DNA from: Acinetobacter colistiniresistens
GTDB lineage: Bacteria > Pseudomonadota > Gammaproteobacteria > Pseudomonadales > Moraxellaceae
Length of the DNA stretch: 64,000 bases
Reading direction: 5' to 3'
Assembly (NCBI RefSeq): GCF_000413935.1
Contig: NZ_KE340380.1
Span: 682,001-746,000 of the forward strand
The position numbers were made by a program, and so were the translations under genes. The notes below the pieces were generated by a model. That model did not search any database, was not told the origin of the DNA, and saw only the letters and a list, made by a program, of their open reading frames with translations. Every line of letters starts with the position of its first letter. The first letter of the stretch is position 1. This document shows, one piece after another, positions 55,083 through 64,000 of this stretch.

Positions 55083-55532
55083 ATGAGCTCAACCATTTTG
55101 GTGATTCACGGACCGAATTTAAATTTGCTGGGAAAGCGCGAACCAGAAGTCTACGGTTATCTCAGTTTAGATGATATTAACCAGCAACTCACTGCTCAGG
55201 CTAAACATGCATCACTTACACTAGATACTTTTCAAAGCAACTGGGAAGGTGCGATTGTCGATCGCATTCATCAGGCACAAATTGAGGGTGTGAAATTTAT
55301 CATTATCAACCCTGCTGCCTTGACACATACATCAGTTGCTTTACGCGATGCCCTACTCGGCGTTGCCATCCCATTTATTGAGGTTCATTTGTCAAATGTT
55401 CACGCCCGTGAATCATTCCGTCATCACTCATATCTGTCAGATAAAGCCATTGGCGTAATTTGTGGCTTAGGTGCGAAGGGTTATTCCTTCGCACTCGATT
55501 ACGCTATCGAAAAAATTCAATCTTCTAACTAA
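55083..55532 (+). CDS. aroQ: Type II 3-dehydroquinate dehydratase
   Basis: Third step of the shikimate pathway. The 149-residue protein has the family start [21 protein letters not shown] with the catalytic Tyr loop, [17 protein letters not shown], and [34 protein letters not shown] precedes the ATG. Linked with accBC, a common gammaproteobacterial order. Confidence 0.96.
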   Translation: MSSTILVIHGPNLNLLGKREPEVYGYLSLDDINQQLTAQAKHASLTLDTFQSNWEGAIVDRIHQAQIEGVKFIIINPAALTHTSVALRDALLGVAIPFIEVHLSNVHARESFRHHSYLSDKAIGVICGLGAKGYSFALDYAIEKIQSSN

Positions 55533-55559
55533 TTTTAAACACATTAGGAATGCTCACTC

Positions 55560-55982
55560 ATGGATATCCGTAAAATCAAGAAACTCATCGACCTGATGAT
55601 TGAATCTGACTTACAAGCGATTGAAGTTAAGGAAGGTGACCAATCCATCTCATTAACTCGCCCGACTCCTGTTTATGCAGCTGCAGCTGTTGCAGCGGCA
55701 CCAGCCGCTTCTGCTCCAGCAGCACCAGCCGCAAAAAACCCTCGTGGTGCAGTTGAAACATCTCCGATGGTTGGTGTGTTCTATGCTGCGCCTAGCCCAG
55801 GTGAAGCGCCATTTGTTAATGTAGGTCAAACCGTTTCTGCGGGTGAAACGCTCGGTATTATTGAAGCAATGAAAATCATGAACCCAATTGAAGCAACCAA
55901 GAGCGGTGTCATTGAAGAGATTTTAGTGAAAAATGGTGAAGTGATTCAATTCGGTCAACCACTTTTCCGCTACCGTGCTTAA
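55560..55982 (+). CDS. accB: Acetyl-CoA carboxylase biotin carboxyl carrier protein
   Basis: Carries biotin for malonyl-CoA synthesis. 140 residues: an N-terminal dimerisation part, an Ala/Pro-rich linker (about residues 40-60), and the biotinyl domain with the modified Lys in [14 protein letters not shown]. Confidence 0.96.
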   Translation: MDIRKIKKLIDLMIESDLQAIEVKEGDQSISLTRPTPVYAAAAVAAAPAASAPAAPAAKNPRGAVETSPMVGVFYAAPSPGEAPFVNVGQTVSAGETLGIIEAMKIMNPIEATKSGVIEEILVKNGEVIQFGQPLFRYRA

Positions 55983-55999
55983 TAAGTTTGGGGATTCCT

Positions 56000-57364
56000 A
56001 TGTTGCAAAAAGTATTAATTGCAAACCGTGGTGAAATCGCTTTACGAATTACTCGGGCTTGTAAAACTCTTGGCATTAAAACTGTCGGTATCTATTCGGA
56101 TGCAGATAAAGATTTAATGCACTTACGCTTTGTTGACGAAGCAGTATGTATTGGACCAGGCGCAAGTAGTGAAAGCTATTTAAATATTCCTGCAATTATT
56201 ACTGCTGCGGAAATTACGGGTGCGGATGCAATTCATCCTGGTTATGGCTTCCTTTCTGAAAATGCAGAATTTGCAGAAATCGTAGAAAGTTCAGGATTTA
56301 TTTTTATTGGCCCACGTCCAGAACATATCCGCCTGATGGGGAATAAAGTTTCTGCGATTATTGCGATGAAAAAATCGGGTGTACCGACTGTACCTGGTTG
56401 TGATCACGCCGTGACCATTAATAATGCACTTGCAGAAGCCAAAGAGATCGGCTTTCCATTGATCGTAAAAGCTGCGTCTGGCGGTGGCGGTCGTGGTATG
56501 CGTATCGTAGAACGTGTCGACACGTTACTTGAATCTGTTCAAGCCGCACAGCGTGATGCTGAAATGTGGTTTGGCGATGATACGGTGTATATGGAACGTT
56601 TCTTACAGAAACCTCGCCATGTCGAAGTACAAGTGTTAGGTGATGGCAACGGCCATGCCATTCACTTATATGATCGTGACTGTTCTTTACAACGTCGCCA
56701 TCAAAAAGTGTTAGAGGAAGCGCCTGCACCAAACCTCCCAGAACAAGCACGTGCCGATATTCTTGAAGCCTGCGTCAATGCATGTAAGTTAATGCAATAT
56801 CGTGGTGCTGGAACATTCGAGTTTTTATTTGAAGAAGGTGAATTCTTCTTTATCGAAATGAATACCCGTGTTCAGGTTGAGCACCCAGTGACCGAAATGG
56901 TAACAGGTGTCGATATTATCGAACAGCAACTTCGTATTGCGGCTGGTTTAGGCCTAGAACTTGAACAAGAGCAAATCGAAGTAAAAGGCCATGCGATTGA
57001 ATGCCGTATCAATGCAGAAGATCCAACCACCTTCTTGCCTTCACCAGGTAAAATTGAAAGTTTCTATGCACCTGGTGGCGCTGGAATTCGTTTAGACTCT
57101 CATATTTATCAAGGCTATAGCATCCCTCCTTACTATGACTCAATGATTGCAAAATTGATTTCTCATGGTAAAGATCGCGAGACTTCTCTGGCTCGCATGC
57201 GCCAAGCTTTAGATGAAATGATTTTGACCGGAATCAAAACCAATATTCCATTGCATAAAGATTTAATCTTGCAAGATAAAAACTTCTGCGAACAGGCAAT
57301 GGATATTCACTATCTTGAAAAGCATTTGCTAAAACAGCTTGAGCCTAAAGCTGAGAAAGCCTAA
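56000..57364 (+). CDS. accC: Acetyl-CoA carboxylase biotin carboxylase subunit
   Basis: ATP-dependent carboxylation of the AccB biotin. 454 residues with ATP-grasp features: [49 protein letters not shown] and [19 protein letters not shown] use the ATG at 56000, which matches the family; a TTG four codons earlier also exists. 17 bases after accB. Confidence 0.96.
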   Translation: MLQKVLIANRGEIALRITRACKTLGIKTVGIYSDADKDLMHLRFVDEAVCIGPGASSESYLNIPAIITAAEITGADAIHPGYGFLSENAEFAEIVESSGFIFIGPRPEHIRLMGNKVSAIIAMKKSGVPTVPGCDHAVTINNALAEAKEIGFPLIVKAASGGGGRGMRIVERVDTLLESVQAAQRDAEMWFGDDTVYMERFLQKPRHVEVQVLGDGNGHAIHLYDRDCSLQRRHQKVLEEAPAPNLPEQARADILEACVNACKLMQYRGAGTFEFLFEEGEFFFIEMNTRVQVEHPVTEMVTGVDIIEQQLRIAAGLGLELEQEQIEVKGHAIECRINAEDPTTFLPSPGKIESFYAPGGAGIRLDSHIYQGYSIPPYYDSMIAKLISHGKDRETSLARMRQALDEMILTGIKTNIPLHKDLILQDKNFCEQAMDIHYLEKHLLKQLEPKAEKA

Positions 57365-57366
57365 AT

Positions 57367-57396
57367 AAAAAAGCCTCTTGAATAAGAGGCTTTTTT
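57367..57396. terminator. Bidirectional terminator between accC and the convergent hypothetical gene
   Basis: AAAAAAGCCTCTT pairs with AAGAGGCTTTTTT around GAAT; A-run and T-run on the two sides allow termination in both directions. Confidence 0.9.
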
Positions 57397-57410
57397 ATTT
57401 CTAAATCTCT

Positions 57411-57890
57411 TTAAGGTAGAACACGGCGTAACGTTGCAAAACACTTATCACCTTTTTCACTGGCACAAAAATCGATGGTCGAATCATTTGCCCATTTCAC
57501 GAAATATTGGGACACCTCACCTGTCTGATCTTCCTTCTGACCTGAACAATCCGTTTCATTATTGTCATATTTAATCTGTAGAATCAGCGCTGGTAATCGT
57601 TCTTTATGATCTTCTGATGGCTGATAATCGTATAAGCCATAAGACCATTCCTGACCACTTTTGATCACGACATCACTGGCACCACGGAAATTATAGTACT
57701 CGACACATTTTTTATTATTGGGAATTTCCATTCCCCACAATCCCATGATTTCAGGGCGAGTCGTGACACGAATCGCATTCGCTTTAGCTACCTGTTGCGG
57801 TGTTACTGTTGCTTTGTTATTTACGACCGTCTCTGCCATAGTCCATGTTGAGCAAGCCCATAATAATCCAATAATATAAATATTTTTCAT
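57411..57890 (-). CDS. Hypothetical secreted protein, 159 residues
   Basis: No family recognised. From the Met at 57890 it has a signal peptide (MKNIYIIGLLWACSTWTMAE, cut near TMA-ET). The mature part reads EIMGLWGMEIPNNKKCVEYYNFRG, suggesting a small beta-rich periplasmic fold, with Cys pairs (KKCVEYY, ETDCSGQ, DFCASEKGDKCFATL). A longer frame to 57962 lacks a signal at its start and is less likely. Divergent from the amidase; the 202-base spacer between them shows only promoter-like AT-rich sequence. Confidence 0.65.
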   Translation of the reverse strand: MKNIYIIGLLWACSTWTMAETVVNNKATVTPQQVAKANAIRVTTRPEIMGLWGMEIPNNKKCVEYYNFRGASDVVIKSGQEWSYGLYDYQPSEDHKERLPALILQIKYDNNETDCSGQKEDQTGEVSQYFVKWANDSTIDFCASEKGDKCFATLRRVLP

Positions 57891-58092
57891 AGATTTAATT
57901 AAGTCGTCATCTAAAACGGTGCATAAGCTTAAATTAGCATATTTTTTAATAAAAGCATGCATTCATAACCATATAAACACAATATTTTTGCCATGTAATT
58001 TAGTTCGTCGTTTTGCTATTTTTTCAGGTATTCTATTTTACAACTTATATTTATTTTTACTTTATAAAGATTTAGCTTTAGGGATAAAAGCC

Positions 58093-59583
58093 ATGAAATT
58101 TTCCGAATACATACAATATGATGGTCTTGGATTAGCACAACTGGTCAAAAACAAACAAATCCATCCCTCAGAATTACTCGAAACTGCATTGCAACGCAGC
58201 AATCTGGTCAATCCCAAGCTGAATGCCATCATTATCCCCATGTATGAGCAAGCCAAACAACGTGCTCAGCAGAATTTAACAGGCCCCTTTGCAGGTGTTC
58301 CATTTTTAGTCAAAGACCTCTTTCAAGAATATAAAGATATCCCGACCTCCTATGGCTGTCAGGCACTCAAAAACATCAATTACACCCCTGACTTCAATGC
58401 AGAAATTGTGAATCGTTGGGAAAAAACGGGCATTGTCACTTTTGGGCGTACCAATACCCCTGAATTTGGTATTAAAGGAATTACCGAACCTGATGCTTGG
58501 GGTACATGTCATAATCCCTGGAATCTAAAACACAATAGCGGTGGTTCCTCGGGGGGAGCGGCTTCAGCTGTTGCAGGTGGTTTAGTACCGATTGCAGGTG
58601 CTGGAGATGGTGGCGGGTCAATTCGTATCCCAGCCTCTTATTGTGGTTTATTCGGACTCAAACCAAGTCGTGGACGTACACCTTGGGGGCCACAATTTAG
58701 CGAAGCCATGCACGGTGCTGCCATGCAACATGTACTCAGCAAAAGCGTTCGAGACAGTGCAGCCATGCTGGATGCAGTGCAAGGACCTGAACAAACCTCA
58801 CTATTTCGAATTGAAGCGCCTGAACAAAAGTATCTTGATGTGATTCAACAAATACCGAAGAAGCTCCGCATTGCATTTAATACTCAGTCACCGATAGGCA
58901 CCAAAGTTTCTAAAGATGCCATCCAAGCTGTGCAACAAACAGCGAAGCTGTTGGAATCATTAGGTCATATTGTGGTGGAAGACTGTCCACAGATTGATGG
59001 CATGGAACTGGCCAAAGACTTCGTGACTACTTGGTTTAGCCAATTCTCTTATATGCAGGCGCAAATCAAACAAATGGCAGGCGCTAGCGATCGTGATTTC
59101 GAACTGGATTCAATTGCTTTGGCTGCTTTTGGTGCTAAAACTACAGCCACGGAATATATTCATACCTTGAATAATTGGGGGCTGTATAGCACTCAAATGA
59201 ATATTTTCTTTGAAAAATATGACTTATACCTCACCCCAAGCACAGCATCTGTCGCGCCAAAAAATGGTGAAGTCGCCACACCGGTCTGGCAGAGACCTAT
59301 CCTAAAAGGCTTGCTCAAAGTTGGTAAAGCGCATTATTTGGCTCAAGGTAAACTGGTTGAGAAAATGGTACAAGACAATTTAAGTTGGGTGCCTTTTACC
59401 CAGCTCGCCAATGTAACAGGCCTACCGGCCATGTCAGTGCCGTTGTACTGGAATAAACATGGTATGCCACTGGGTAGTCAGTTTATTGCACCCTTTGGAC
59501 GAGAAGACCGCTTGTTGCAACTCGCCGCTCAACTGGAACAAGCCCAACCGTGGATACCACAATATAAGCATATCCAAATCTAG
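58093..59583 (+). CDS. Amidase signature family amidase
   Basis: A 496-residue hydrolase of the amidase signature class with a Ser-cisSer-Lys triad: Lys in [13 protein letters not shown] and Ser residues in [42 protein letters not shown] lies upstream of the ATG at 58093; the frame runs 58 codons further upstream without family character. Its substrate is not predictable; GatA is unlikely as there is no gatC/gatB nearby. Convergent with the MFS gene, 1 base between stops. Confidence 0.88.
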   Translation: MKFSEYIQYDGLGLAQLVKNKQIHPSELLETALQRSNLVNPKLNAIIIPMYEQAKQRAQQNLTGPFAGVPFLVKDLFQEYKDIPTSYGCQALKNINYTPDFNAEIVNRWEKTGIVTFGRTNTPEFGIKGITEPDAWGTCHNPWNLKHNSGGSSGGAASAVAGGLVPIAGAGDGGGSIRIPASYCGLFGLKPSRGRTPWGPQFSEAMHGAAMQHVLSKSVRDSAAMLDAVQGPEQTSLFRIEAPEQKYLDVIQQIPKKLRIAFNTQSPIGTKVSKDAIQAVQQTAKLLESLGHIVVEDCPQIDGMELAKDFVTTWFSQFSYMQAQIKQMAGASDRDFELDSIALAAFGAKTTATEYIHTLNNWGLYSTQMNIFFEKYDLYLTPSTASVAPKNGEVATPVWQRPILKGLLKVGKAHYLAQGKLVEKMVQDNLSWVPFTQLANVTGLPAMSVPLYWNKHGMPLGSQFIAPFGREDRLLQLAAQLEQAQPWIPQYKHIQI

Positions 59584-59584
59584 T

Positions 59585-60754
59585 CTAAGTTTTGGCTGCG
59601 GTTTCCACTTGATTCGGCAGCCATACCACCAACAGCAAACCAAACAAGACCACAATACTAGCGCAGAAGAACATTGTTGCACCTGAAAAGGTTTGCCAAT
59701 AATGCCCCGCCAGCAAACTCCCAGACGCCACACCTAAGCCCCACATGGTACTATACAAAGCTTGCCCTCGGCCTTGCTGCTCGGGTGTAAAGTTTTGGAA
59801 AATCACTTTCATGGCAATCAGATGGAACAGACCGAAGCTAAAGGCATGCAAGCATTGAGCAAGCAATTGCCCAATATAATGGCTTCCCAAGATACCAACC
59901 AAGAACCAACGTAAACTGGTCAAAATCAGGCAAATTACCACCAATGTCCGCCACGAAAAGCGGGTAAAGAACAGCTTTTGTGCAACTGCGAACATGACAA
60001 TTTCAGCAATCACCCCCATCGCCCATAAGCTGCCGATTTGTGTGGTACTAAAGCCGATTTCTTTTAGATAGTTACTATAAAAGCTATAAAACGGCGCCAA
60101 TGAAAATAGCAAAATAAATTCGATACTAAAAAAGGCCGCGACAATGGGTCGTTTTAAAATCGGCAGCAGTGGTTCAAGTGTTTTTTGCGAGCTTGGTGCG
60201 TGTTCAGGTTCTTTAATACTAAATGACCAGAGAAAAGCCAAAAATGAAACAGAGAGCAGTAAAATTGGCAGCATTGAAATTGGAATAACTTCCAACAAAG
60301 CCCCTATGACAAATACACCGACAATAAAACCAACTGAACCCCATTTACGTACTATGCCATACAGTTCAGCACGTTTTTCGCCTAACCAGAATAAGGTCAC
60401 CCCTTCAAATTGCGCCAAAATTGCATTTTGGAAGAAGCTAAAAATCAACATCAGCAAAGCCACTGATTGGAAGCTATTCGGAATCACAAATATGGCAAAC
60501 CAGATACAGGCTTCCATCCATGTCGCAATTCGCACCAAAAGCATTCGCTTTCCTGATTTATCGGCAATCCAACCCCAAATCAGCGGTGCAAAAAAACGGG
60601 TAATAATGGCAATGGAAGATAAAATGCCGATCTCTTGATAATTGAAACCTTGATCTTGAAGATACAGATTCCAATACGGCATGAATGTACCGACTATGGC
60701 ATAGTAGAAGAAGTAGAAACCTGCGAGTCTGGTATTGATGGTCAGTGGTTGCAT
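59585..60754 (-). CDS. MFS transporter, HcaT (3-phenylpropionate permease)-like
   Basis: About 389 residues with twelve predicted helices. The start (TRLAGFYFFYYAIVGTFMPYWNLYLQDQGF), WGWIADKSGKRMLLVRIATW and the C-terminal ALYSTMWGLGVASGSLLAGHYW match the HcaT/LacY-like group. I place the start at 60754; a Met at 60775 is possible, neither with a strong ribosome binding site. Substrate unproven. The 170-base spacer upstream shows only AT-rich sequence. Confidence 0.8.
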   Translation of the reverse strand: MQPLTINTRLAGFYFFYYAIVGTFMPYWNLYLQDQGFNYQEIGILSSIAIITRFFAPLIWGWIADKSGKRMLLVRIATWMEACIWFAIFVIPNSFQSVALLMLIFSFFQNAILAQFEGVTLFWLGEKRAELYGIVRKWGSVGFIVGVFVIGALLEVIPISMLPILLLSVSFLAFLWSFSIKEPEHAPSSQKTLEPLLPILKRPIVAAFFSIEFILLFSLAPFYSFYSNYLKEIGFSTTQIGSLWAMGVIAEIVMFAVAQKLFFTRFSWRTLVVICLILTSLRWFLVGILGSHYIGQLLAQCLHAFSFGLFHLIAMKVIFQNFTPEQQGRGQALYSTMWGLGVASGSLLAGHYWQTFSGATMFFCASIVVLFGLLLVVWLPNQVETAAKT

Positions 60755-60924
60755 TGATCTGCTTTGAGGATACATTTGAAAGAATATCTAAAAGATAAAC
60801 TTAATCATATTATTTTTTAGATAATATATGGCACAATCGAGAGAAAGCTTTATGTTCACTTATTCTATTCTACCGCAAGATATCATCAATAAAATAACTT
60901 TATGTATATAGAGAACTTTAAGTT

Positions 60925-61617
60925 CTAATTAAATATAAATTTCTCAAAAATCATTTCAGGTTTTTCATCACCACGGTACATAAATACATATCTTTGAGTG
61001 GTCATGTTGTTTTTTAGATCATAATATTCAAGATCAAAAAATTTATCATGCATTTCATGTGTTTTTGCAATTTGGACAGCAAGTAAAAGTCGATTATTAA
61101 TACCCGTTCTGATCAAATTGATAATCTCAAAACTGCTACTTTCGCCTTGGTTGTAAATAAGCCGTATAGAGCGCGCATAACCCTCAATACAGTCCAACTT
61201 AAAATTTAAAGTTAAGCTAAATTGATCTGACTCAGATACCTCACTATATCTCAGGAGCTGTAAATCAAAAAAAGGTTGTATTTTGAGTCGCTCATTCACT
61301 AATGCGCTTTCATATTGAACTCTCATTTCCTTTAACTGTTCTTCTTGTAATTTTGTAGTATTCCGCATTTCTTCTGCTTGATTTACTAAGGCTTCTGTAC
61401 TTTGCATTAACTCTTTAGCTTGTAACTTTAAAGCCTCTTGACTTTGATAGTATCCAATAACTACCCAAAGGAACGCCAATGGAGAGGCCATGCCCGCAAT
61501 AAAATCACCTATTGAGTTTAAGTCAGCCGGAAATTTATATTTATTAATAAGTAATCCAACAAAGATCAACCAACCTAATGTTAACAACCACCCACATTTC
61601 AATAAGAGATTATTCAT
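60925..61617 (-). CDS. Membrane-anchored coiled-coil hypothetical protein
   Basis: A 230-residue protein with two N-terminal helices (LLTLGWLIFVGLLI and a second spanning GDFIAGMASPLAFLWVVIGYY), a coiled coil (about residues 58-110, SQEALKLQAKELMQSTEALVNQAEEM and onward) and a C-terminal beta-like domain of unknown function. The pattern recurs in bacterial accessory proteins, often of unknown role. AT-rich. A palindrome AGAACTT-T-AAGTTCT overlaps its stop region. It stands alone behind the aroP terminator. Confidence 0.7.
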   Translation of the reverse strand: MNNLLLKCGWLLTLGWLIFVGLLINKYKFPADLNSIGDFIAGMASPLAFLWVVIGYYQSQEALKLQAKELMQSTEALVNQAEEMRNTTKLQEEQLKEMRVQYESALVNERLKIQPFFDLQLLRYSEVSESDQFSLTLNFKLDCIEGYARSIRLIYNQGESSSFEIINLIRTGINNRLLLAVQIAKTHEMHDKFFDLEYYDLKNNMTTQRYVFMYRGDEKPEMIFEKFIFN

Positions 61618-61692
61618 AATTATTTGCTTAAGTTTAAAGAAGAAGTTTAAATAAATAATATTAAAGCAATTTTCAGGCTATTACATATAAAA

Positions 61693-61724
61693 AAATAAGG
61701 CTGAAAATTATTTCAGCCTTATTT
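61693..61724 (-). terminator. Rho-independent terminator of the aroP-like gene
   Basis: AAATAAGGCTGAA pairs perfectly with TTCAGCCTTATTT around six bases, followed on the minus strand by a T-run, 28 bases after the permease stop. Confidence 0.92.
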
Positions 61725-61751
61725 CAGAAGATTCATTAGCTTACAGTTAAT

Positions 61752-63140
61752 TTATGCATCCGTATTCAACGCCACACTCGGTTGAGTATTTCTCAATTTA
61801 CGCTGCTTTACATAATACGCCAGCATCAAACAGAGAATCCAAGCTGGGATCATCATCACTGCAATACGCATATCCGCAGTCAATGACATCACCACCAAAA
61901 TACCCAGCATAAAGATCATGCAAAGATAGTTACTAAATGGATAAGCGATACTTGGGAACTTAGTAGTAACACCCTGTGCCTGCATGGCTTTGCGGAACTT
62001 TAAATGGGTCCATGAGATCACTACCCAGTTAATCACAATTGCTGCAACTACCAGCATCATCAACAGACCAAACGCTTTCTCTGGAAATGCATAGTTCAAC
62101 AAGACACAAAGTACGGTGACGAATGCCGAAACATAAACAGCATTGGTTGGAATACCACGGCTGTTAATTTTTTTCAGGAACTTTGGTGCATTGCCTTGCT
62201 GTGCCAAACCTAAAAGCATACGGCTGCTACAATAACTGGTTCCGTTATAAACCGAGACTGCCGCAGTCAAAATGACAAAGTTCAACATGGTCGCAACACC
62301 TTGGCTATCCAACGAGGCAAAGACCATCACGAATGGGCTACCGCCTTGCGCCATTTGATTCCAAGGGAACAACGCAAATAAGATGAAAAGTGTTGCAATA
62401 TAGAAAATCAAAATACGATAGATAATTTGATTGACTGCTTTTGGCAAGGTTTTATCTGGATCACGTGCTTCAGCCGCAGTAATCCCGAATAATTCAATTC
62501 CGCCAAAGGCAAAAATGATTACAGCCATTGCCATGACCAGACCTTCCACACCAAATGGGAAGAATCCACCCAATGCCCACAGGTTACTGATGCTCGCCTG
62601 TGGCCCTGCTGTGCCTGTTGCAAGCAAATAAGAACCAAAAGCGATCATGGCCAAGATTGCCAAGATTTTGATGATGGAAAACCAAAATTCCATTTCACCA
62701 AAAAACTTCACATGCAGAAGATTAATCCCGTTAATCAGGATAAAAAACACCAATGCCGAAACCCAAGTCGGGATTTCAGGCCACCAATATTGAATATACA
62801 GCCCGATAGCACTTAACTCTGCCATACAGACTAGAACATTCAGCACCCAGTAGTTCCAGCCAGACATAAAGCCTGCAAAAGAACCCCAGTATTTGTAAGC
62901 AAAATGGCTAAACGAACCACTGACTGGCTCTTGTACCACCATCTCACCTAACTGTCGCATCATCAGGAATGCAATCAAGCCTGCAATTGCATAACCCAAG
63001 ATGACCGATGGACCTGCCAGTTTAATCGATTGGGAAATCCCGAGAAACAAACCTGTACCAATTGCACCACCTAGCGCGATAAGCTGGATGTGCCGATTGC
63101 TTAAACCGTGTTTCAGGTTTCCTTGTTCCTGTTTTGACAT
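61752..63140 (-). CDS. aroP: Aromatic amino acid permease AroP-like (APC superfamily)
   Basis: A 462-residue permease with twelve helices, very close to AroP/PheP as I know them: LSNRHIQLIALGGAIGTGLFLG, RQLGEMVVQEPVSGSFSHFAYKYWGSFAGFMSGWNYWV, FGGIELFGITAAEARDP. AAGGATGAG precedes the start. The divergent fumarylacetoacetase gene supports phenylalanine or tyrosine uptake for catabolism. Other APC substrates cannot be excluded. Confidence 0.82.
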   Translation of the reverse strand: MSKQEQGNLKHGLSNRHIQLIALGGAIGTGLFLGISQSIKLAGPSVILGYAIAGLIAFLMMRQLGEMVVQEPVSGSFSHFAYKYWGSFAGFMSGWNYWVLNVLVCMAELSAIGLYIQYWWPEIPTWVSALVFFILINGINLLHVKFFGEMEFWFSIIKILAILAMIAFGSYLLATGTAGPQASISNLWALGGFFPFGVEGLVMAMAVIIFAFGGIELFGITAAEARDPDKTLPKAVNQIIYRILIFYIATLFILFALFPWNQMAQGGSPFVMVFASLDSQGVATMLNFVILTAAVSVYNGTSYCSSRMLLGLAQQGNAPKFLKKINSRGIPTNAVYVSAFVTVLCVLLNYAFPEKAFGLLMMLVVAAIVINWVVISWTHLKFRKAMQAQGVTTKFPSIAYPFSNYLCMIFMLGILVVMSLTADMRIAVMMIPAWILCLMLAYYVKQRKLRNTQPSVALNTDA

Positions 63141-63162
63141 ATGATTATTCTCATCCTTGTCG

Positions 63163-63187
63163 CGTAATTTTTCTGTCTAAAATTACG
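63163..63187. promoter_or_regulatory. Inverted repeat in the aroP/fahA divergent spacer
   Basis: CGTAATTTT, seven bases, AAAATTACG, perfect over nine bases. The same CGTAATT core recurs near 63325. A candidate operator shared by the two divergent genes. The rest of 63188-63494 is AT-rich, with a direct repeat GTAATTAAAT near 63304 and 63327. Confidence 0.5.
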
Positions 63188-63494
63188 TATATCATAAGTT
63201 AATCACAAATGCCTATATCTAACCCGAAAAATAATTAATTCATTTTTCGAATAACCGCGCATATAAACAGAAAACTCCATAAATAACAAATATTATGAAT
63301 AATGTAATTAAATTATGTATTGCGTAATTAAATATTTTCAGTATGATAGAAATCATAAAGTACATATTTCTTGCTTGAACGATAGGATTCAAATGGGTCA
63401 AAAGACCAATATTTATTTTATTTTCATATTGTTATAGAAAGCAGGATAAAAATTTAATAGGTCTTCATAAAACGAGAGACAAGGAAAGTAAATC

Positions 63495-64000
63495 ATGGCA
63501 CAACAATTAACCTCTTTTCTTGAGATTGATCCGCAATCAGATTTCACAATACATAATTTGCCATACGGTATTTTTAGCGAGAGCCCACAAGGTGAAAAAC
63601 GTGTTGGCGTTGCAATTGGTGACTGGGTACTTGACCTTGCCGCATTAGAGCAAAAAGGCTTATTACAGCTCACGACAGCAAACTGTTTTAATCAGCCAAC
63701 ACTGAATAAATTTATTGAAACAGGCAAACAAAATTGGCATACGGTTCGCAGCGCCTTACAAAGCTTGTTGTCTGCGGAAAACCCAAGCTTACGTGATGAT
63801 GCCGATTTACGTCAGCAGATATTGTTTAAACAAGAAAATGTGGTTTTACATTTACCGATTCAGGTGCCTGGTTATACCGACTTCTATTCATCTAAAGAAC
63901 ATGCCACCAATGTCGGCACCATGTTTAGAGATCCTAAAAATGCGCTATTGCCGAACTGGAGCGAACTTCCTGTAGGCTATAACGGTCGTGCCAGTTCTGT
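63495..64000 (+). CDS. fahA: Fumarylacetoacetase, N-terminal part (cut by window edge)
   Basis: Last step of phenylalanine/tyrosine degradation, giving fumarate and acetoacetate. The 168 residues present start MAQQLTSFLEIDPQSDFTIH and NLPYGIFS; the active-site region GYTDFYSSKEHATNVGTMFRDPKNALLPNW and LPVGYNGRASSV follows. AAGGA precedes the ATG. It continues past base 64000. Confidence 0.93.
   Translation, partial: MAQQLTSFLEIDPQSDFTIHNLPYGIFSESPQGEKRVGVAIGDWVLDLAALEQKGLLQLTTANCFNQPTLNKFIETGKQNWHTVRSALQSLLSAENPSLRDDADLRQQILFKQENVVLHLPIQVPGYTDFYSSKEHATNVGTMFRDPKNALLPNWSELPVGYNGRASS

Noticed and set aside
57919..58092. N-terminal extension of the amidase
   Set aside because: No family similarity, and a good ribosome binding site precedes the ATG at 58093.
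1..64000. CRISPR arrays, rRNA, tRNA, integrases, transposases
   Set aside because: No repeat-spacer pattern, RNA gene fold or recombinase motif was seen in the translations or bases.

Overview
The window looks like the chromosome of an Acinetobacter species. The evidence is gene content and order, not a database match: the bamA-rseP-dxr-cdsA-uppS-frr-pyrH block, a fused MoaC/MoaB, a NirD/NirB-type fused flavoprotein, NasS/NasT beside NarK-type nitrate uptake, AT-rich spacers and roughly 40% G+C by eye. No rRNA, tRNA, CRISPR array, integrase or transposase was seen.

Layout. 1-9226 (minus) is a core block for outer-membrane assembly (bamA, cut by the window edge), RseP, isoprenoid and phospholipid precursors, ribosome recycling, UMP kinase and RimO. 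9460-14635 (plus) carries glnLG (NtrB/NtrC) behind a sigma54-like promoter, a TetR regulator, argF and a phosphatase-like protein. 14623-24553 mixes ispF, a dadA-like oxidase behind a tandem glycine riboswitch, fumC behind a Fur-box-like site, an unusual GalE-like protein, tusDCBE, and a divergent DMT exporter/MocR pair. 25222-32662 (minus) is the molybdenum cofactor cluster moeA-moaCB-moaE-moaD-moaA with a molybdopterin oxidoreductase and a MaoC-like hydratase upstream. 33435-37123 holds D-serine ammonia-lyase, a LysR regulator and an MFS carrier.

37151-42948 (minus) is the most unusual part. A small peptide with a double-glycine-type (Gly-Ala) leader is followed by a terminator-like hairpin, a secreted cholesterol-oxidase-like flavoprotein, an HlyD-type adaptor and an ABC exporter with a C39 leader peptidase. 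A Crp/Vfr-like site lies upstream of the peptide. The cluster resembles a class II microcin export system, but has an oxidase in it and no recognisable immunity gene.

43075-54357 is the nitrate assimilation region: narK-nirB-nirD/B-nasA-mobA on minus and nasT-nasS on plus. Each side has a close match to the sigma54 consensus in the shared 512-base gap, and the narK leader has two hexaloop hairpins that may be NasT (ANTAR) targets. This joins the Moco genes, MobA, nitrate and nitrite reductases, nitrate sensing and NtrC into one nitrogen theme. A 167-base MITE-like repeat sits between nirD and nasA.

54358-55082 has no confident gene but shows hairpins and a minus-strand terminator. The rest is aroQ-accB-accC, a secreted hypothetical protein, an amidase, an MFS carrier, a membrane coiled-coil protein, an AroP-like permease and, divergently, the start of fumarylacetoacetase. 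Many start sites were moved inward from the longest reading frame on the basis of ribosome binding sites or family N-termini; these choices are stated in the entries.
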